Shown: positions 6,047 to 13,246, counted from the stretch's first letter. The stretch is DNA of 64,000 nucleotides from Pseudomonas extremorientalis (GCF_001870465.1 NZ_MDGK01000058.1:151055-215054); one strand, 5' to 3'. The notes: a model not told the origin generated them from the sequence alone. Program-made: numbers and translations.

Positions 6047-6171
6047 GCATCGGAGATCGCTCGGCTGACTGCCCCGAGATAGCAAGGTGGCCACCTTTAC
6101 CCGAGCCAGAGCGACGAACAACGCGGCGAAGACGGTTTACTCGCCAGCCAGATTCGAGCGATCTCCGATGC
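6047..6171. repeat. 17-bp perfect inverted repeat enclosing 91 bases, in the 495-base gap 5978-6472
   Basis: GCATCGGAGATCGCTCG (6047-6063) and CGAGCGATCTCCGATGC (6155-6171) are exact reverse complements. Between them lies a 14-base palindrome, AAGGTGGCCACCTT. Just before them, ACGACAG-C-CTGTCGT lies near 5994-6008. No convincing reading frame crosses this block on either strand. It would be transcribed from the promoter at 5286 and could fold into one long stem. An origin, an antiterminator RNA or a stand-alone RNA are all possible. Confidence 0.75.
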
Positions 6172-6309
6172 GGACGAAAACGCGGCCTATAACCGCCCAC
6201 CTGCATGCAACAACCCTTGAGAACGGTGGCCACTGCCAACCCAGTGAGTGAACAGCGGAGGATTTGCAGCCATGTGAACTTCAAACCCAGGCGCTCGACC
6301 GCCCCCCCC

Positions 6310-6370
6310 TGCGTGACATAGGGAGGTCTATGTAACGCAACGAAAAGCCCGGTCCCTACCGGGCTTTTTT
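6310..6370 (+). ncRNA. Candidate small RNA 3' part: GGAGGT-loop hairpin followed by a terminator
   Basis: TGCGT-G-ACATAG (6310-6321) pairs with CTATGT-A-ACGCA (6328-6339), leaving a six-base loop GGAGGT. Immediately after it, AAAAGCCCGGT (6343-6353) and ACCGGGCTTTT (6358-6368) form a strong intrinsic terminator ending in a T-run. A GGA presented in a hairpin loop is the recognition pattern of CsrA/RsmA proteins. The terminator is certain; the start of the RNA and its role are not. The next gene begins 102 bases later with its own ribosome site. Confidence 0.5.
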
Positions 6371-6472
6371 ACGGCTCGCCGTTATTCGTCAGCACCCTCC
6401 CCTGGGCCCACCGGCACTCACCAGGCGGTCAGGCTGCTGACGAATAAACGCAACCACAACCAAGGAGTCGGC

Positions 6473-6835
6473 ATGAACCCAGCCATCCAACAAAGCCAAG
6501 CCGTTCTGCAGGCCCTGCGGGAACGTGTTTCGCTTTCCACTTCGGAGATGTACATGAAGATCGGTCGCGAAGAACCGGTGAGGGTGCCCCGCTTCAACGT
6601 GGTGCCGCTCGGCAAGAACCTGTTCGATGTGGTGGAGCGATCCACTGGCGTTTCACGCGGCGCACGCACCGGCCACGACGGCGCCTGCCAGTACGCCGAT
6701 CAGCTCGAGCGCAAAGCTGACTTCTTCAGCGCTGCTAAAGCAACTTCGCGCCGCTTCGGTTTCCGCATGCTGCGCTGGACGCTCGGCTTTGCCGCGATGA
6801 TGGTGCTGTTCGCCTACTACGGTGCGCAGCCATGA
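6473..6835 (+). CDS. Phage protein with C-terminal membrane helix
   Basis: This encodes 120 residues starting MNPAIQQSQAVLQALRERVS with an AAGGAG ribosome site. Most of the protein is soluble and charged. Residues about 98-116 (WTLGFAAMMVLFAYYGAQP) form a single hydrophobic segment at the very end, as in tail-anchored proteins. I do not recognise the family. The stop overlaps the next start (ATGA), so it is coupled to the 104-residue gene. It is part of the rightward early block after the terminator at 6343-6370. Confidence 0.65.
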   Translation: MNPAIQQSQAVLQALRERVSLSTSEMYMKIGREEPVRVPRFNVVPLGKNLFDVVERSTGVSRGARTGHDGACQYADQLERKADFFSAAKATSRRFGFRMLRWTLGFAAMMVLFAYYGAQP

Positions 6836-7146
6836 TCGGCGTGCCTATGCCCAACCCGCGCGACTCGATCATCGACAACCTGAACCAGCAGTTGGAAGCG
6901 TTCTTCGGCGCCGGCAACAAGGCCCAGGAGATCGCGCCGGGCGTCAGCGGCGAGGTAGGCGGCCCCATCAAAAGCACGCGTAGCAACAAACTCCGCGTCG
7001 AGCGCGACAAGATCGCCCCCAAGCTGAAGGAGGCTGTCGAGTCGGGCGCATCACTCCACCAGGCATGCCTTGCCGCAGGCATCGACTACAAGCGAGCCCG
7101 CCTCATTGCTTGCGAGAACGGCTTCAAGCTCCCAAGCAATCCATGA
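6832..7146 (+). CDS. Phage protein with probable C-terminal HTH-like fold (104 aa)
   Basis: The protein begins MIGVPMPNPRDSIIDNLNQQ. The N-terminal half is polar with a Gly/Pro-rich linker. Residues about 55-100 (DKIAPKLKEAVESGASLHQA, then CLAAGIDYKRARLIACENG) read as three short helices of the kind seen in phage DNA-binding proteins that sense a charged target. No firm family is recognised. The start overlaps the upstream stop; a second in-frame ATG lies five codons later at 6847. Confidence 0.62.
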   Translation: MIGVPMPNPRDSIIDNLNQQLEAFFGAGNKAQEIAPGVSGEVGGPIKSTRSNKLRVERDKIAPKLKEAVESGASLHQACLAAGIDYKRARLIACENGFKLPSNP

Positions 7147-7337
7147 AGCGCATCAGCAAACAGGTGCGGCAGCGCCGGCGGCAGGCATGGCTTGATTTGC
7201 CAGCACATGAAATCGAAGAGGTAGGCCATGGCCGAGGAAGAGCAGCAGCCGACGGCGGAAGCCCTGAAGCAGCGCCGCAAGCGCGAGAAGGCGAACGAGA
7301 AGAACGCTTCATTGGGCGTCGAGAAGTTTACGGTTGA
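7143..7337 (+). CDS. Doubtful small basic ORF overlapping the next gene
   Basis: An ATG overlapping the previous stop opens a 64-residue frame (MKRISKQVRQRRRQAWLDLP). The first 26 codons look like a genuine basic phage peptide, but from codon 29 on the frame overlaps the well-supported gene at 7228 and turns into Gly/Ala/Arg-rich text typical of a shadow frame. Either a short real gene reads through, or the 3' part has lost an earlier stop. No clear ribosome site precedes it. Confidence 0.3.
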   Translation: MKRISKQVRQRRRQAWLDLPAHEIEEVGHGRGRAAADGGSPEAAPQAREGEREERFIGRREVYG

Positions 7338-7593
7338 GGTCGCCGACGTGTTCAAGGCCGACCTCAAGCGCCTGATGAAACAGCACGGCTTCAACAACCA
7401 GCAGGAGGTGTTCCAGAACCTTCTGAGAAACGTGATCGCCGCCGACTTCGAAACGGCGGCGCAGATGCTCAAGTGTGTCACGACACCTTTTTTTGTTACC
7501 GAAAAGGTGTCGCAGATCATCAGGGCAGCAGGCATGAAGTCACTCGAAGACGAACCACCAGAGCCTGACGACGAAATCGAACAGCCCTCCTGA
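7228..7593 (+). CDS. Phage protein, possible ribbon-helix-helix type (121 aa)
   Basis: This gene begins MAEEEQQPTAEALKQRRKRE behind a GAGG site. A charged N-terminal helix is followed by KFTVEVADVFKADLKRLMKQ and HGFNNQQEVFQNLLRNVIAA, which together look like the strand-helix-helix arrangement of MetJ/Arc-type DNA-binding proteins. The assignment is tentative. The 3' part of the gene holds the third copy of the GTGTCACGACAC motif (7475-7486) followed by seven T. A further inverted repeat ACACCTTTT/AAAAGGTGT directly follows, so a repressor acting on its own message or gene is conceivable. Confidence 0.62.
   Translation: MAEEEQQPTAEALKQRRKREKANEKNASLGVEKFTVEVADVFKADLKRLMKQHGFNNQQEVFQNLLRNVIAADFETAAQMLKCVTTPFFVTEKVSQIIRAAGMKSLEDEPPEPDDEIEQPS
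7475..7486. repeat. Third copy of GTGTCACGACAC
   Basis: Identical over 12 bases to the site at 2370-2381 and to the reverse complement of 2338-2349. It is followed by C and seven T, then by AAAAGGTGT, which pairs with ACACCTTTT spanning the end of the motif. It lies within the coding sequence of the 121-residue gene. Confidence 0.6.
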
Positions 7594-7623
7594 TTCACGC
7601 CAACCTATGCGCCGGTGACCAAT

Positions 7624-7887
7624 TTACACTTTTGGCTGCCAGCTAGGAGCGCCAGACGAAATAAGCTCTTCCTCACACCTCGCCCAGTATTCAAGAAGAC
7701 TTTTCTTCGCCTCATCTTTGGTGGCAAACGGGCCGGCTGGCAGAGTGACCTTTCTGACTTGGTCGTCAACCTGAACTGAAAATCCGGCGTCGTTCAAGTC
7801 CTGAACAACTCTTCCTTTCGTTCTGCGACCCGTGTTAGTGAACCCTTCGGCAGTTAGCTCAAGCACGACTTCGGCAATTTTAACCAT
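7624..7887 (-). CDS. Small phage protein of unknown function (87 aa, leftward)
   Basis: Started at the ATG at 7887 (AGGGAG ribosome site nine bases upstream) the protein has 87 residues, beginning MVKIAEVVLELTAEGFTNTG. It is a compact alpha/beta-looking sequence with a basic middle (GRRTKGRVVQDL) and a C-terminal helix with Cys (LLEYWARCEEELI). The strand is opposite to the early operon, so it is probably an independently expressed cargo gene. A longer start at 7941 has no ribosome site. No family recognised. Confidence 0.62.
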   Translation of the reverse strand: MVKIAEVVLELTAEGFTNTGRRTKGRVVQDLNDAGFSVQVDDQVRKVTLPAGPFATKDEAKKSLLEYWARCEEELISSGAPSWQPKV

Positions 7888-7954
7888 TTGCTTTCTCCCT
7901 GATCCGGCTCCATGCCGGTCACCCGTAATACCCCATATCAAGGAACTGTGCCAG

Positions 7955-8080
7955 TTAGCTCGACATTTGATAGGCCAGATCGGCGATCAGCTTTAGCCCC
8001 AGGCTCACCTCGGCTTCAAGTCTTCCAGCACGAAGGCCGAGCAGCCCGAAAACCTCATCGCCTAGTTCATTATTTCGCCG
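7955..8080 (-). pseudogene. Remnant of a phage gene, truncated at its 5' end
   Basis: An open leftward frame with coding-like text (NELGDEVFGLLGLRAGRLEA, then EVSLGLKLIADLAYQMSS) ends in TAA at 7955-7957. Upstream it is closed by a TGA at 8081-8083 and has no plausible start. The frame overlaps the 3' end of the AT-rich membrane-protein gene by 19 bases. It looks like the C-terminal tail of a gene whose front was replaced when the AT-rich cargo gene arrived. Confidence 0.35.
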
Positions 8081-8724
8081 TCACTTAATATCTGCATTAA
8101 TCGAGGTGCGAATTTATCTCGAACCTCGCTAACATCAGAAAACTCAGCAACTGAAAGATCGAGTGCGAGAAGCTTCAAGGCTGCAACTACCTCTCTAGAT
8201 TTATCACAGCGATGTCTATATTTTGACTCAGCATTGATACCTTCAAGAATGCTTAGTTGCCCCGATGAAGCTTTTTCAGCGGCAGCAAACATTTCATTTG
8301 CATCAAGTCTAAACTCGTTACTGTAGCTCTCTATCAAATTAAGGATAGAAGTCTGGTAGGCCAAAACTTTTGCCCTGTTAGCTTCAGACTTGGCGAGCGC
8401 TAGCTGTTCGTCTTGCTTCAAGGAATCAAGACGTTGAAATTTTAGTAGTTGATTAAATTCATGCTTCTGAACATCCAGAAGCTCTCTTTGCATATATACA
8501 GTCTTCAACACCGCCAAAAGCGTTACAAAAGAAACGAGCGGGCCAAAAACCCCACCAATGTACCCACCGAAGTTAGCCCACTCTACGGATGTAACTGCCA
8601 ACGTTCCGCTAAACCTATATCTGTACAAGACAACCGCCACAATGATCGAAACTACAACAAAAACTACAGCAAATAATAAGAGCGCCAAAGATCGATCCAT
8701 GACGCGCTGCTGATTTTGAGTCAT
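8062..8724 (-). CDS. Two-helix membrane protein with coiled-coil tail, AT-rich cargo gene
   Basis: Started at the ATG at 8724 (GAGGAAG eight bases upstream) this encodes 220 residues. Two hydrophobic segments occupy about residues 12-34 (LALLLFAVVFVVVSIIVAVV) and 55-75 (FGGYIGGVFGPLVSFVTLLA). A long charged helical region follows (ELLDVQKHEFNQLLKFQRLD and onward) to the end, expected on the cytoplasmic side. By hand count 8281-8340 is 37% G+C versus 52% in 9241-9300, and the gene runs against its neighbours, so it is probably a recent acquisition. Phage membrane proteins of this layout often act in superinfection exclusion; that role is unproven here. Confidence 0.72.
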   Translation of the reverse strand: MTQNQQRVMDRSLALLLFAVVFVVVSIIVAVVLYRYRFSGTLAVTSVEWANFGGYIGGVFGPLVSFVTLLAVLKTVYMQRELLDVQKHEFNQLLKFQRLDSLKQDEQLALAKSEANRAKVLAYQTSILNLIESYSNEFRLDANEMFAAAEKASSGQLSILEGINAESKYRHRCDKSREVVAALKLLALDLSVAEFSDVSEVRDKFAPRLMQILSDGEIMN

Positions 8725-8803
8725 GCCTTTCTTCCTCTGAATGATCCCGACGACGTAATCATCCAACACTTCAACATTTCACGCCAGCCGGCGAGGATCC
8801 CCT

Positions 8804-10717
8804 ATGTCCGCACAACAGAAATTTCCTCAGTTCATCCATGGCCAGCCGAGCATGGGCCTGCCGTTCGAAAAGGAATTGGTGGTAGACCTGTTCGCAGGCG
8901 GTGGAGGCGCCAGTACTGGCATCGCCCGGGCGTATCGGGAGCCGGACGTGGCCGTGAACCACAACCCAATAGCCCTGGCTGTGCACCGCGCCAACCACCC
9001 AAACACAGCTCATTACGTCGCCGACGTGTACGAGGTTGACCCACGGAAAGCCACTGGCGGGCAGCCCGTCGCGATCATCTGGGCGTCGCCTGATTGCCGC
9101 CATCACAGCAAGGCCAAAGGCGGGGCGCCGCGTGATCGTGGCGTGCGCGGTCTGGCATGGGTGGTGATCCGCTGGTTGTTCGTTACGCGGTCCCGATTGC
9201 TCTTTCTGGAAAACGTCGAAGAGTTTTGTGGCTGGGGCCCAATCGATGATCATGGCCAACCGATCAAAGCCGAGCGCGGACGGACCTTTAAAGCGTTTAT
9301 CGCGGCGATCAGCACCGGCCTGCCAGCGGAACATCCGGATATGCCGGAGATCATGCAGGCCATTGGCGAGTTCGTCCCGATGGAAGCGCTTGTGAAAGGT
9401 CTCGGCTATAACGCCGAGTGGCGCGAACGTATCGCGGCAAACGCCGGCGCCCCAACCATCCGCAAGCGCCTGTACTTGGTGGCTCGCAGCGACGGTCTGC
9501 CGATAGTTTGGCCAGAGCCGGTACGACACAAGAAGCCAACAGCGAAACAGCAGCCCTGGCGCACGGCCGCCGAGTGCATTGACTGGAGCAACCTGGGCAA
9601 AACGATATTCCGGGACAAACCCATGGCATTGAATACGCGCCGCCGGGTGGCCAAGGGCATGTGGCGCCACGTCATCACCAGTGAGAAGCCATTCATTGTG
9701 CCGATGCGCGGGACGTCCCAAGCGCACACCAGCACACACAGCGTGGATGAATCGATTTCAACCGTCAGCGCCGGCGGCACCCATCACGGCCTGGTGCAGC
9801 CCGCGGCGGCGCCGTTCCTCACCGAGTGTGCCAATGGGTCATCGCAGCGTAACTTCGACGTACAGGAAGCACTGCGCACTCAGGTTGCCCAGGTGAAAGG
9901 TGGTCATTTCGCGATGGCAGCCTGTCACCTGACCCACCTCACGCACCACGGTGAGCGCAGCGGCTACTCGCCGGACGAATCGGCCCGCACGGTCACCGGA
10001 GCTAATCGCGGTGAGCAGGCGCTCGTCGCTGCTTCGCTGGTGACACTCCGCAAAGGATCGGTAGGGGCTGACGTTGACGGCCCGCTTGAAGTGGTCGCCA
10101 CCAGCACCGGGCACCACGCGGTGACGGCAGCTTTTTTCGAGCAGGCCAACGGCGGTTTCTACAAAGGCGACGGCCGATCGGCATACCAGCCCACGTCGAC
10201 GATCTGCCAGGCAGGGGCCAACCAGCGACTGGCCACTGCGTACCTGGTGAAATACTACGGGTGCGACAAGGGCGGCGTTTCGCTGACAGAGCCGATGCAC
10301 ACGCTGCCGACAAAAGACCGGGTTGCCTTGGTGGAGGTGGTACAGGTGCCGGATACGTTGACGCCAGATCAAATGGAAGGTGCCCGCCGCTGCGCCGCCT
10401 TCATGCATGAGCATCTGCCAGAGCATTTCAAAGAGCCGGCCGAGATCGTCATGATCGGCGGATATGTGCTGGTGGACATCACCTTGCGCATGCTGCAGCC
10501 GCCAGAGCTGAAAGCCGCACAAGGCTTCGACAAGGACTACATCATTGACCGAGGCCTGTTCGTTGACCCAGTGACCGGCACCGAGCAGTGGCTGCCGATC
10601 AACAAAACAAATCAGGTCAGGCTCATCGGCAACAGCGTTTGTCCAGATGAAGCCGAAGCCTTGGTCAGGGCGAATGCCGCCGACATCATCGAACTTTACC
10701 AACGCCTCGCCGCATAA
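8804..10717 (+). CDS. Orphan DNA cytosine-C5 methyltransferase with repeat-rich specificity region
   Basis: This 637-residue enzyme would methylate cytosine in phage or host DNA using S-adenosylmethionine. Motif I is LVVDLFAGGGGASTGIA (about residues 26-42). The catalytic-loop cysteine is in ASPDCRHHSKAKGG, where the usual PCQ is replaced by PDC. Motif VI is LFLENVEEF. The C-terminal motifs are LRMLQPPELKAAQGF and NQVRLIGNSVCP (about residues 600-611). Residues about 300-510 contain some six degenerate units of the pattern D-E-P/S-x-TV-x-G-x-H-ALV, likely the target-recognition region. No restriction enzyme is adjacent, so it probably protects phage DNA. GAGGA precedes the ATG. Confidence 0.9.
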   Translation: MSAQQKFPQFIHGQPSMGLPFEKELVVDLFAGGGGASTGIARAYREPDVAVNHNPIALAVHRANHPNTAHYVADVYEVDPRKATGGQPVAIIWASPDCRHHSKAKGGAPRDRGVRGLAWVVIRWLFVTRSRLLFLENVEEFCGWGPIDDHGQPIKAERGRTFKAFIAAISTGLPAEHPDMPEIMQAIGEFVPMEALVKGLGYNAEWRERIAANAGAPTIRKRLYLVARSDGLPIVWPEPVRHKKPTAKQQPWRTAAECIDWSNLGKTIFRDKPMALNTRRRVAKGMWRHVITSEKPFIVPMRGTSQAHTSTHSVDESISTVSAGGTHHGLVQPAAAPFLTECANGSSQRNFDVQEALRTQVAQVKGGHFAMAACHLTHLTHHGERSGYSPDESARTVTGANRGEQALVAASLVTLRKGSVGADVDGPLEVVATSTGHHAVTAAFFEQANGGFYKGDGRSAYQPTSTICQAGANQRLATAYLVKYYGCDKGGVSLTEPMHTLPTKDRVALVEVVQVPDTLTPDQMEGARRCAAFMHEHLPEHFKEPAEIVMIGGYVLVDITLRMLQPPELKAAQGFDKDYIIDRGLFVDPVTGTEQWLPINKTNQVRLIGNSVCPDEAEALVRANAADIIELYQRLAA

Positions 10718-10799
10718 AGTGAATACCCCCCTTCAGGCTAATGAGCTGCCTAGATTAATAGGTGGCCCAAAAAGTTAGTTGGTGAACCGCGAGCAAAAA

Positions 10800-11480
10800 T
10801 CAAAATGGTTTAACTTCTGTTAATTCAAAGAGATAATTCTCTACATAAGACTCAGTCCTATCAACGAGTTGAGCAATATGAACCAAAAAATTTTGTGGAA
10901 CAAGCTTTGGTATTGGGTGCTCGTCTCGGATACGATGGGCGATATTCCCCCTAATAGTTATATACTCATCTAATTTTGATTCAGCATTAACGGCGGACAT
11001 TTTCTGCCAATACCAGCATTCGCTCAACTTAGGTATACCTAATAGCTGCGAATACAGTGCATTCACCTGAGGAGTTTTTGGAGTGTTTAGCGTCCCCACC
11101 CAATCGTCATAGACGCTTTGCTTGTGAGCTCTCAAAATATCCCGCCAACCGCCATCTGCCAATTCCCAAAGCCTAGAAGGGTCCTTAACATCAACCAATT
11201 TCCGAGCAGCATAATTCCTGACTTTAGCAGGTATTACTTCGTGCTTTTTAGCATTGTCAAGCAAAAAGTCAAAGGACTGAGTAGCCAAATCCTCAATAAA
11301 TGACTCCCAGCACGCAGTAATAAAAACAATAGCAGAACGATTAAGAACTTCGACGCCGTACTTTCTTCCGGCGCCATGACCTGCAACCGTTCGATGTATC
11401 TCCCAAAGCCTTTCAATATCGATTTTGTTAGCTTCGAATGCTGTCTTTGCTAGTGAGGTCATATTGAAATCCATTTCCAT
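10800..11480 (-). CDS. HEPN-domain protein, putative RNase (RiboL-PSP/MAE-type)
   Basis: This is an all-helical 226-residue protein. The HEPN catalytic signature R-x4-H is present near the C-terminus as RGNIAHR (about residues 177-183), and the N-terminal helix carries the family-typical ITACWESFIEDLA (about residues 54-66). HEPN proteins cleave RNA and are recurrent in toxin-antitoxin and phage-defence systems. The gene is AT-rich (38% G+C in 10861-10920 by hand count), lies leftward against the methyltransferase and integrase genes, and has no visible partner antitoxin. An alternative start at Met7 (11462) has a better ribosome site (GGA seven bases upstream). Function in exclusion of other phages is inferred. 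Confidence 0.75.
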   Translation of the reverse strand: MEMDFNMTSLAKTAFEANKIDIERLWEIHRTVAGHGAGRKYGVEVLNRSAIVFITACWESFIEDLATQSFDFLLDNAKKHEVIPAKVRNYAARKLVDVKDPSRLWELADGGWRDILRAHKQSVYDDWVGTLNTPKTPQVNALYSQLLGIPKLSECWYWQKMSAVNAESKLDEYITIRGNIAHRIRDEHPIPKLVPQNFLVHIAQLVDRTESYVENYLFELTEVKPF

Positions 11481-11606
11481 GTTAAGAGCAAAGCATGTTC
11501 CGCAAATGCAACGGAAGAAGCAACATATTTTATAACCGAGATATCAATCTCGCCTACCTACTTTAACATCGCCACCGTCTACCGCCACGCGCGGCAAGGA
11601 AGCTCC

Positions 11607-11837
11607 ATGTTCGCAATCAAACTCACCCTGATCCTGCTGGGCGCTTTGCTGTACCTGGTAGGAACAATCGGCTGGTTCTTCTGGGCCGGGCCTGACCTTG
11701 TTGGCACCGGCACTACCGAGGCACTGCTCTACGCATTCGCCGGCACATGCGCCTGGCTGCTGATCACACTTGGCCTGGCCATCCACATCATCAAGACGGC
11801 ACGCCCCGCGAGCCCTCTCGACAAACCAGAGGCATAG
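11607..11837 (+). CDS. Small phage membrane protein with two helices
   Basis: This encodes 76 residues starting MFAIKLTLILLGALLYLVGT with AAGGAA upstream. Two hydrophobic segments cover about residues 4-26 and 40-61 (ALLYAFAGTCAWLLITLGLA), with a short polar tail. Function is unknown. It precedes the DUF4224 and integrase genes in one rightward unit, 11 bases before the former. It is possibly the leading gene of the integration operon. Confidence 0.65.
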   Translation: MFAIKLTLILLGALLYLVGTIGWFFWAGPDLVGTGTTEALLYAFAGTCAWLLITLGLAIHIIKTARPASPLDKPEA

Positions 11838-11848
11838 AGGTGCACACC

Positions 11849-12085
11849 ATGGAAATGCAAAGCGAAACCCTCTCCGAAGAAGAGATTGCGGCAATCACTG
11901 GCTATATGATCCCGTCGCGACAGATCGCATGGCTCAACCTGAATGGATGGAAGTACGTGCTTACCCGGGCGCGCAGGCCAGTTGTGGGCCGGGTATACGC
12001 CCGGATGAAGCTGGCAGGAGTAAAACCGTCAGCAGAACACGTTGCGGCCGAAGCCTGGTCATTGGACTTGTCACGAGTAGGATAA
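11849..12085 (+). CDS. DUF4224 protein, integrase-associated
   Basis: This 78-residue protein contains LSEEEIAAITGYMIPSRQIA and WLNLNGWKYVLTRARRPVVG, the pattern of DUF4224. Proteins of this family are regularly encoded directly upstream of phage tyrosine integrases, as here, where the gap to the integrase is four bases. This position is that of an excisionase-like or DNA-bending partner; that role is an inference from context. GAGGTG six bases upstream of the ATG supports the start. Confidence 0.82.
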   Translation: MEMQSETLSEEEIAAITGYMIPSRQIAWLNLNGWKYVLTRARRPVVGRVYARMKLAGVKPSAEHVAAEAWSLDLSRVG

Positions 12086-12089
12086 AACG

Positions 12090-13154
12090 ATGCGAGCGAA
12101 AAAGGCGGCAAACAGGGACCTGCCGCCGCGAATGATTCGGCGCGTACGCACGCTGAAAGGCGGTAAAGAATGGGTGGGCTACTACTACGACGGGAGGAAT
12201 GAAGACGGGAAGCGGGTGGAAATCCCGCTCGGGGGTGATTTGGATATCGCCAAGGCTGAATGGGCAAAGCTCGATTGCAAGCCGGTACCGAAGAAGAACG
12301 CCCTGCTGACCCAGGTGTTTGATCGTTACGAGCGGGAGATCATCCCAGGTAAGAAGCCCAAGACGCAGAGCGACAACCTGCTGAGCCTCAAACAGCTTCG
12401 CAAGGCTTTCAACGACGCCCCCATTGATGCAGTTTCGCCACAGATCATCGCGCAGTACCGGGACAGCCGGACTGCCAAGGTTCGGGCCAATAGGGAGATA
12501 TCCCTGCTGTCCCACATCTACAACATAGCGCGGGAGTGGGGGCTAACCGAGAACAACCCTGCCGCCGGCGTACGCAAGAACAAAGAGGTGCCTCGAGACT
12601 TCTACGCCACAGAGGAAATCTGGGGGGCCGTGTACGCAGTCGCGGCTTCAGAGCTACGTGACGCGATGGACCTGGCCTACCTGACCGCCCAGCGCCCGGC
12701 GGACACGCTGTCGATGCGGGAGGCTGACGCCGTTAACGAATTCCTGCAGGTGTCCCAGGGCAAGACATCTAAGAAGTTGCGAATTCGCCTAACCGCTGCT
12801 GGTGCACTCAATGATTTGGGCGCCCTGGTTGCAAGACTGATAGAGCAAAGGCGCTCGCGTAGCGTACGAAACCCCTACCTGATAATCACCGAAGACGGCA
12901 GGCAGGTGACCAAGCACATGCTCCGCCTACGCTTTGACGACGCTCGCGACAAAGCAATAGCCATCGCCAGAGAGGCAGGCGACGGCGTTCTTGCGACGAG
13001 TATTCGACAGTTTCAGTTCCGTGACATACGGCCAAAAGCTGCCAGTGAGATCCTTGACTTAGGCGACGCCAGCCGCCTCTTGGGGCATACGGACAAGCGG
13101 ATAACCGAGACGGTTTACCGACGTGTAGGGGAGATCGTGAAGCCGACCCGCTGA
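12090..13154 (+). CDS. int: Phage tyrosine integrase
   Basis: This 354-residue site-specific recombinase has an N-terminal arm-binding region (about 10-60, RTLKGGKEWVGYYYDGRN). A core-binding SAM-like domain spans about 70-160. The catalytic domain carries Arg in TAQRPADTL (about residue 203), the box II region FRDIRPKAAS (about 312-321, with Arg at the first HxxR position), then LLGHTDKRITETVYRR containing the conserved His and the nucleophilic Tyr. It faces tRNA-Ser(UGA), whose 3' end is 128 bases downstream, the normal layout for integration into a tRNA 3' end. The left attachment site is outside the window. Confidence 0.93.
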   Translation: MRAKKAANRDLPPRMIRRVRTLKGGKEWVGYYYDGRNEDGKRVEIPLGGDLDIAKAEWAKLDCKPVPKKNALLTQVFDRYEREIIPGKKPKTQSDNLLSLKQLRKAFNDAPIDAVSPQIIAQYRDSRTAKVRANREISLLSHIYNIAREWGLTENNPAAGVRKNKEVPRDFYATEEIWGAVYAVAASELRDAMDLAYLTAQRPADTLSMREADAVNEFLQVSQGKTSKKLRIRLTAAGALNDLGALVARLIEQRRSRSVRNPYLIITEDGRQVTKHMLRLRFDDARDKAIAIAREAGDGVLATSIRQFQFRDIRPKAASEILDLGDASRLLGHTDKRITETVYRRVGEIVKPTR

Positions 13155-13172
13155 CGGAGATACGCCACAAGT

Positions 13173-13202
13173 TGCGGAAACTGCCTGAAATGATGCGGAA
13201 AC
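13173..13202. repeat. Two direct repeats TGCGGAAAC, candidate integrase arm sites
   Basis: TGCGGAAAC occurs at 13173-13181 and 13194-13202, 21 bases apart (two helical turns), between the integrase stop and the tRNA-Ser attachment site. Arm-type integrase sites are expected here. Only two copies were seen. Confidence 0.4.
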
Positions 13203-13246
13203 GATGAGGCTTTAGGTTTTCTGCCGAACCAAACCCCAGAAACACA

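Noticed and set aside
5823..6284. 153-codon leftward frame over the structured non-coding block
   Set aside because: It overlaps the LuxR-type gene, has Arg/Gly/Cys-rich text typical of a shadow frame, and no ribosome site; the inverted repeats explain the region better.
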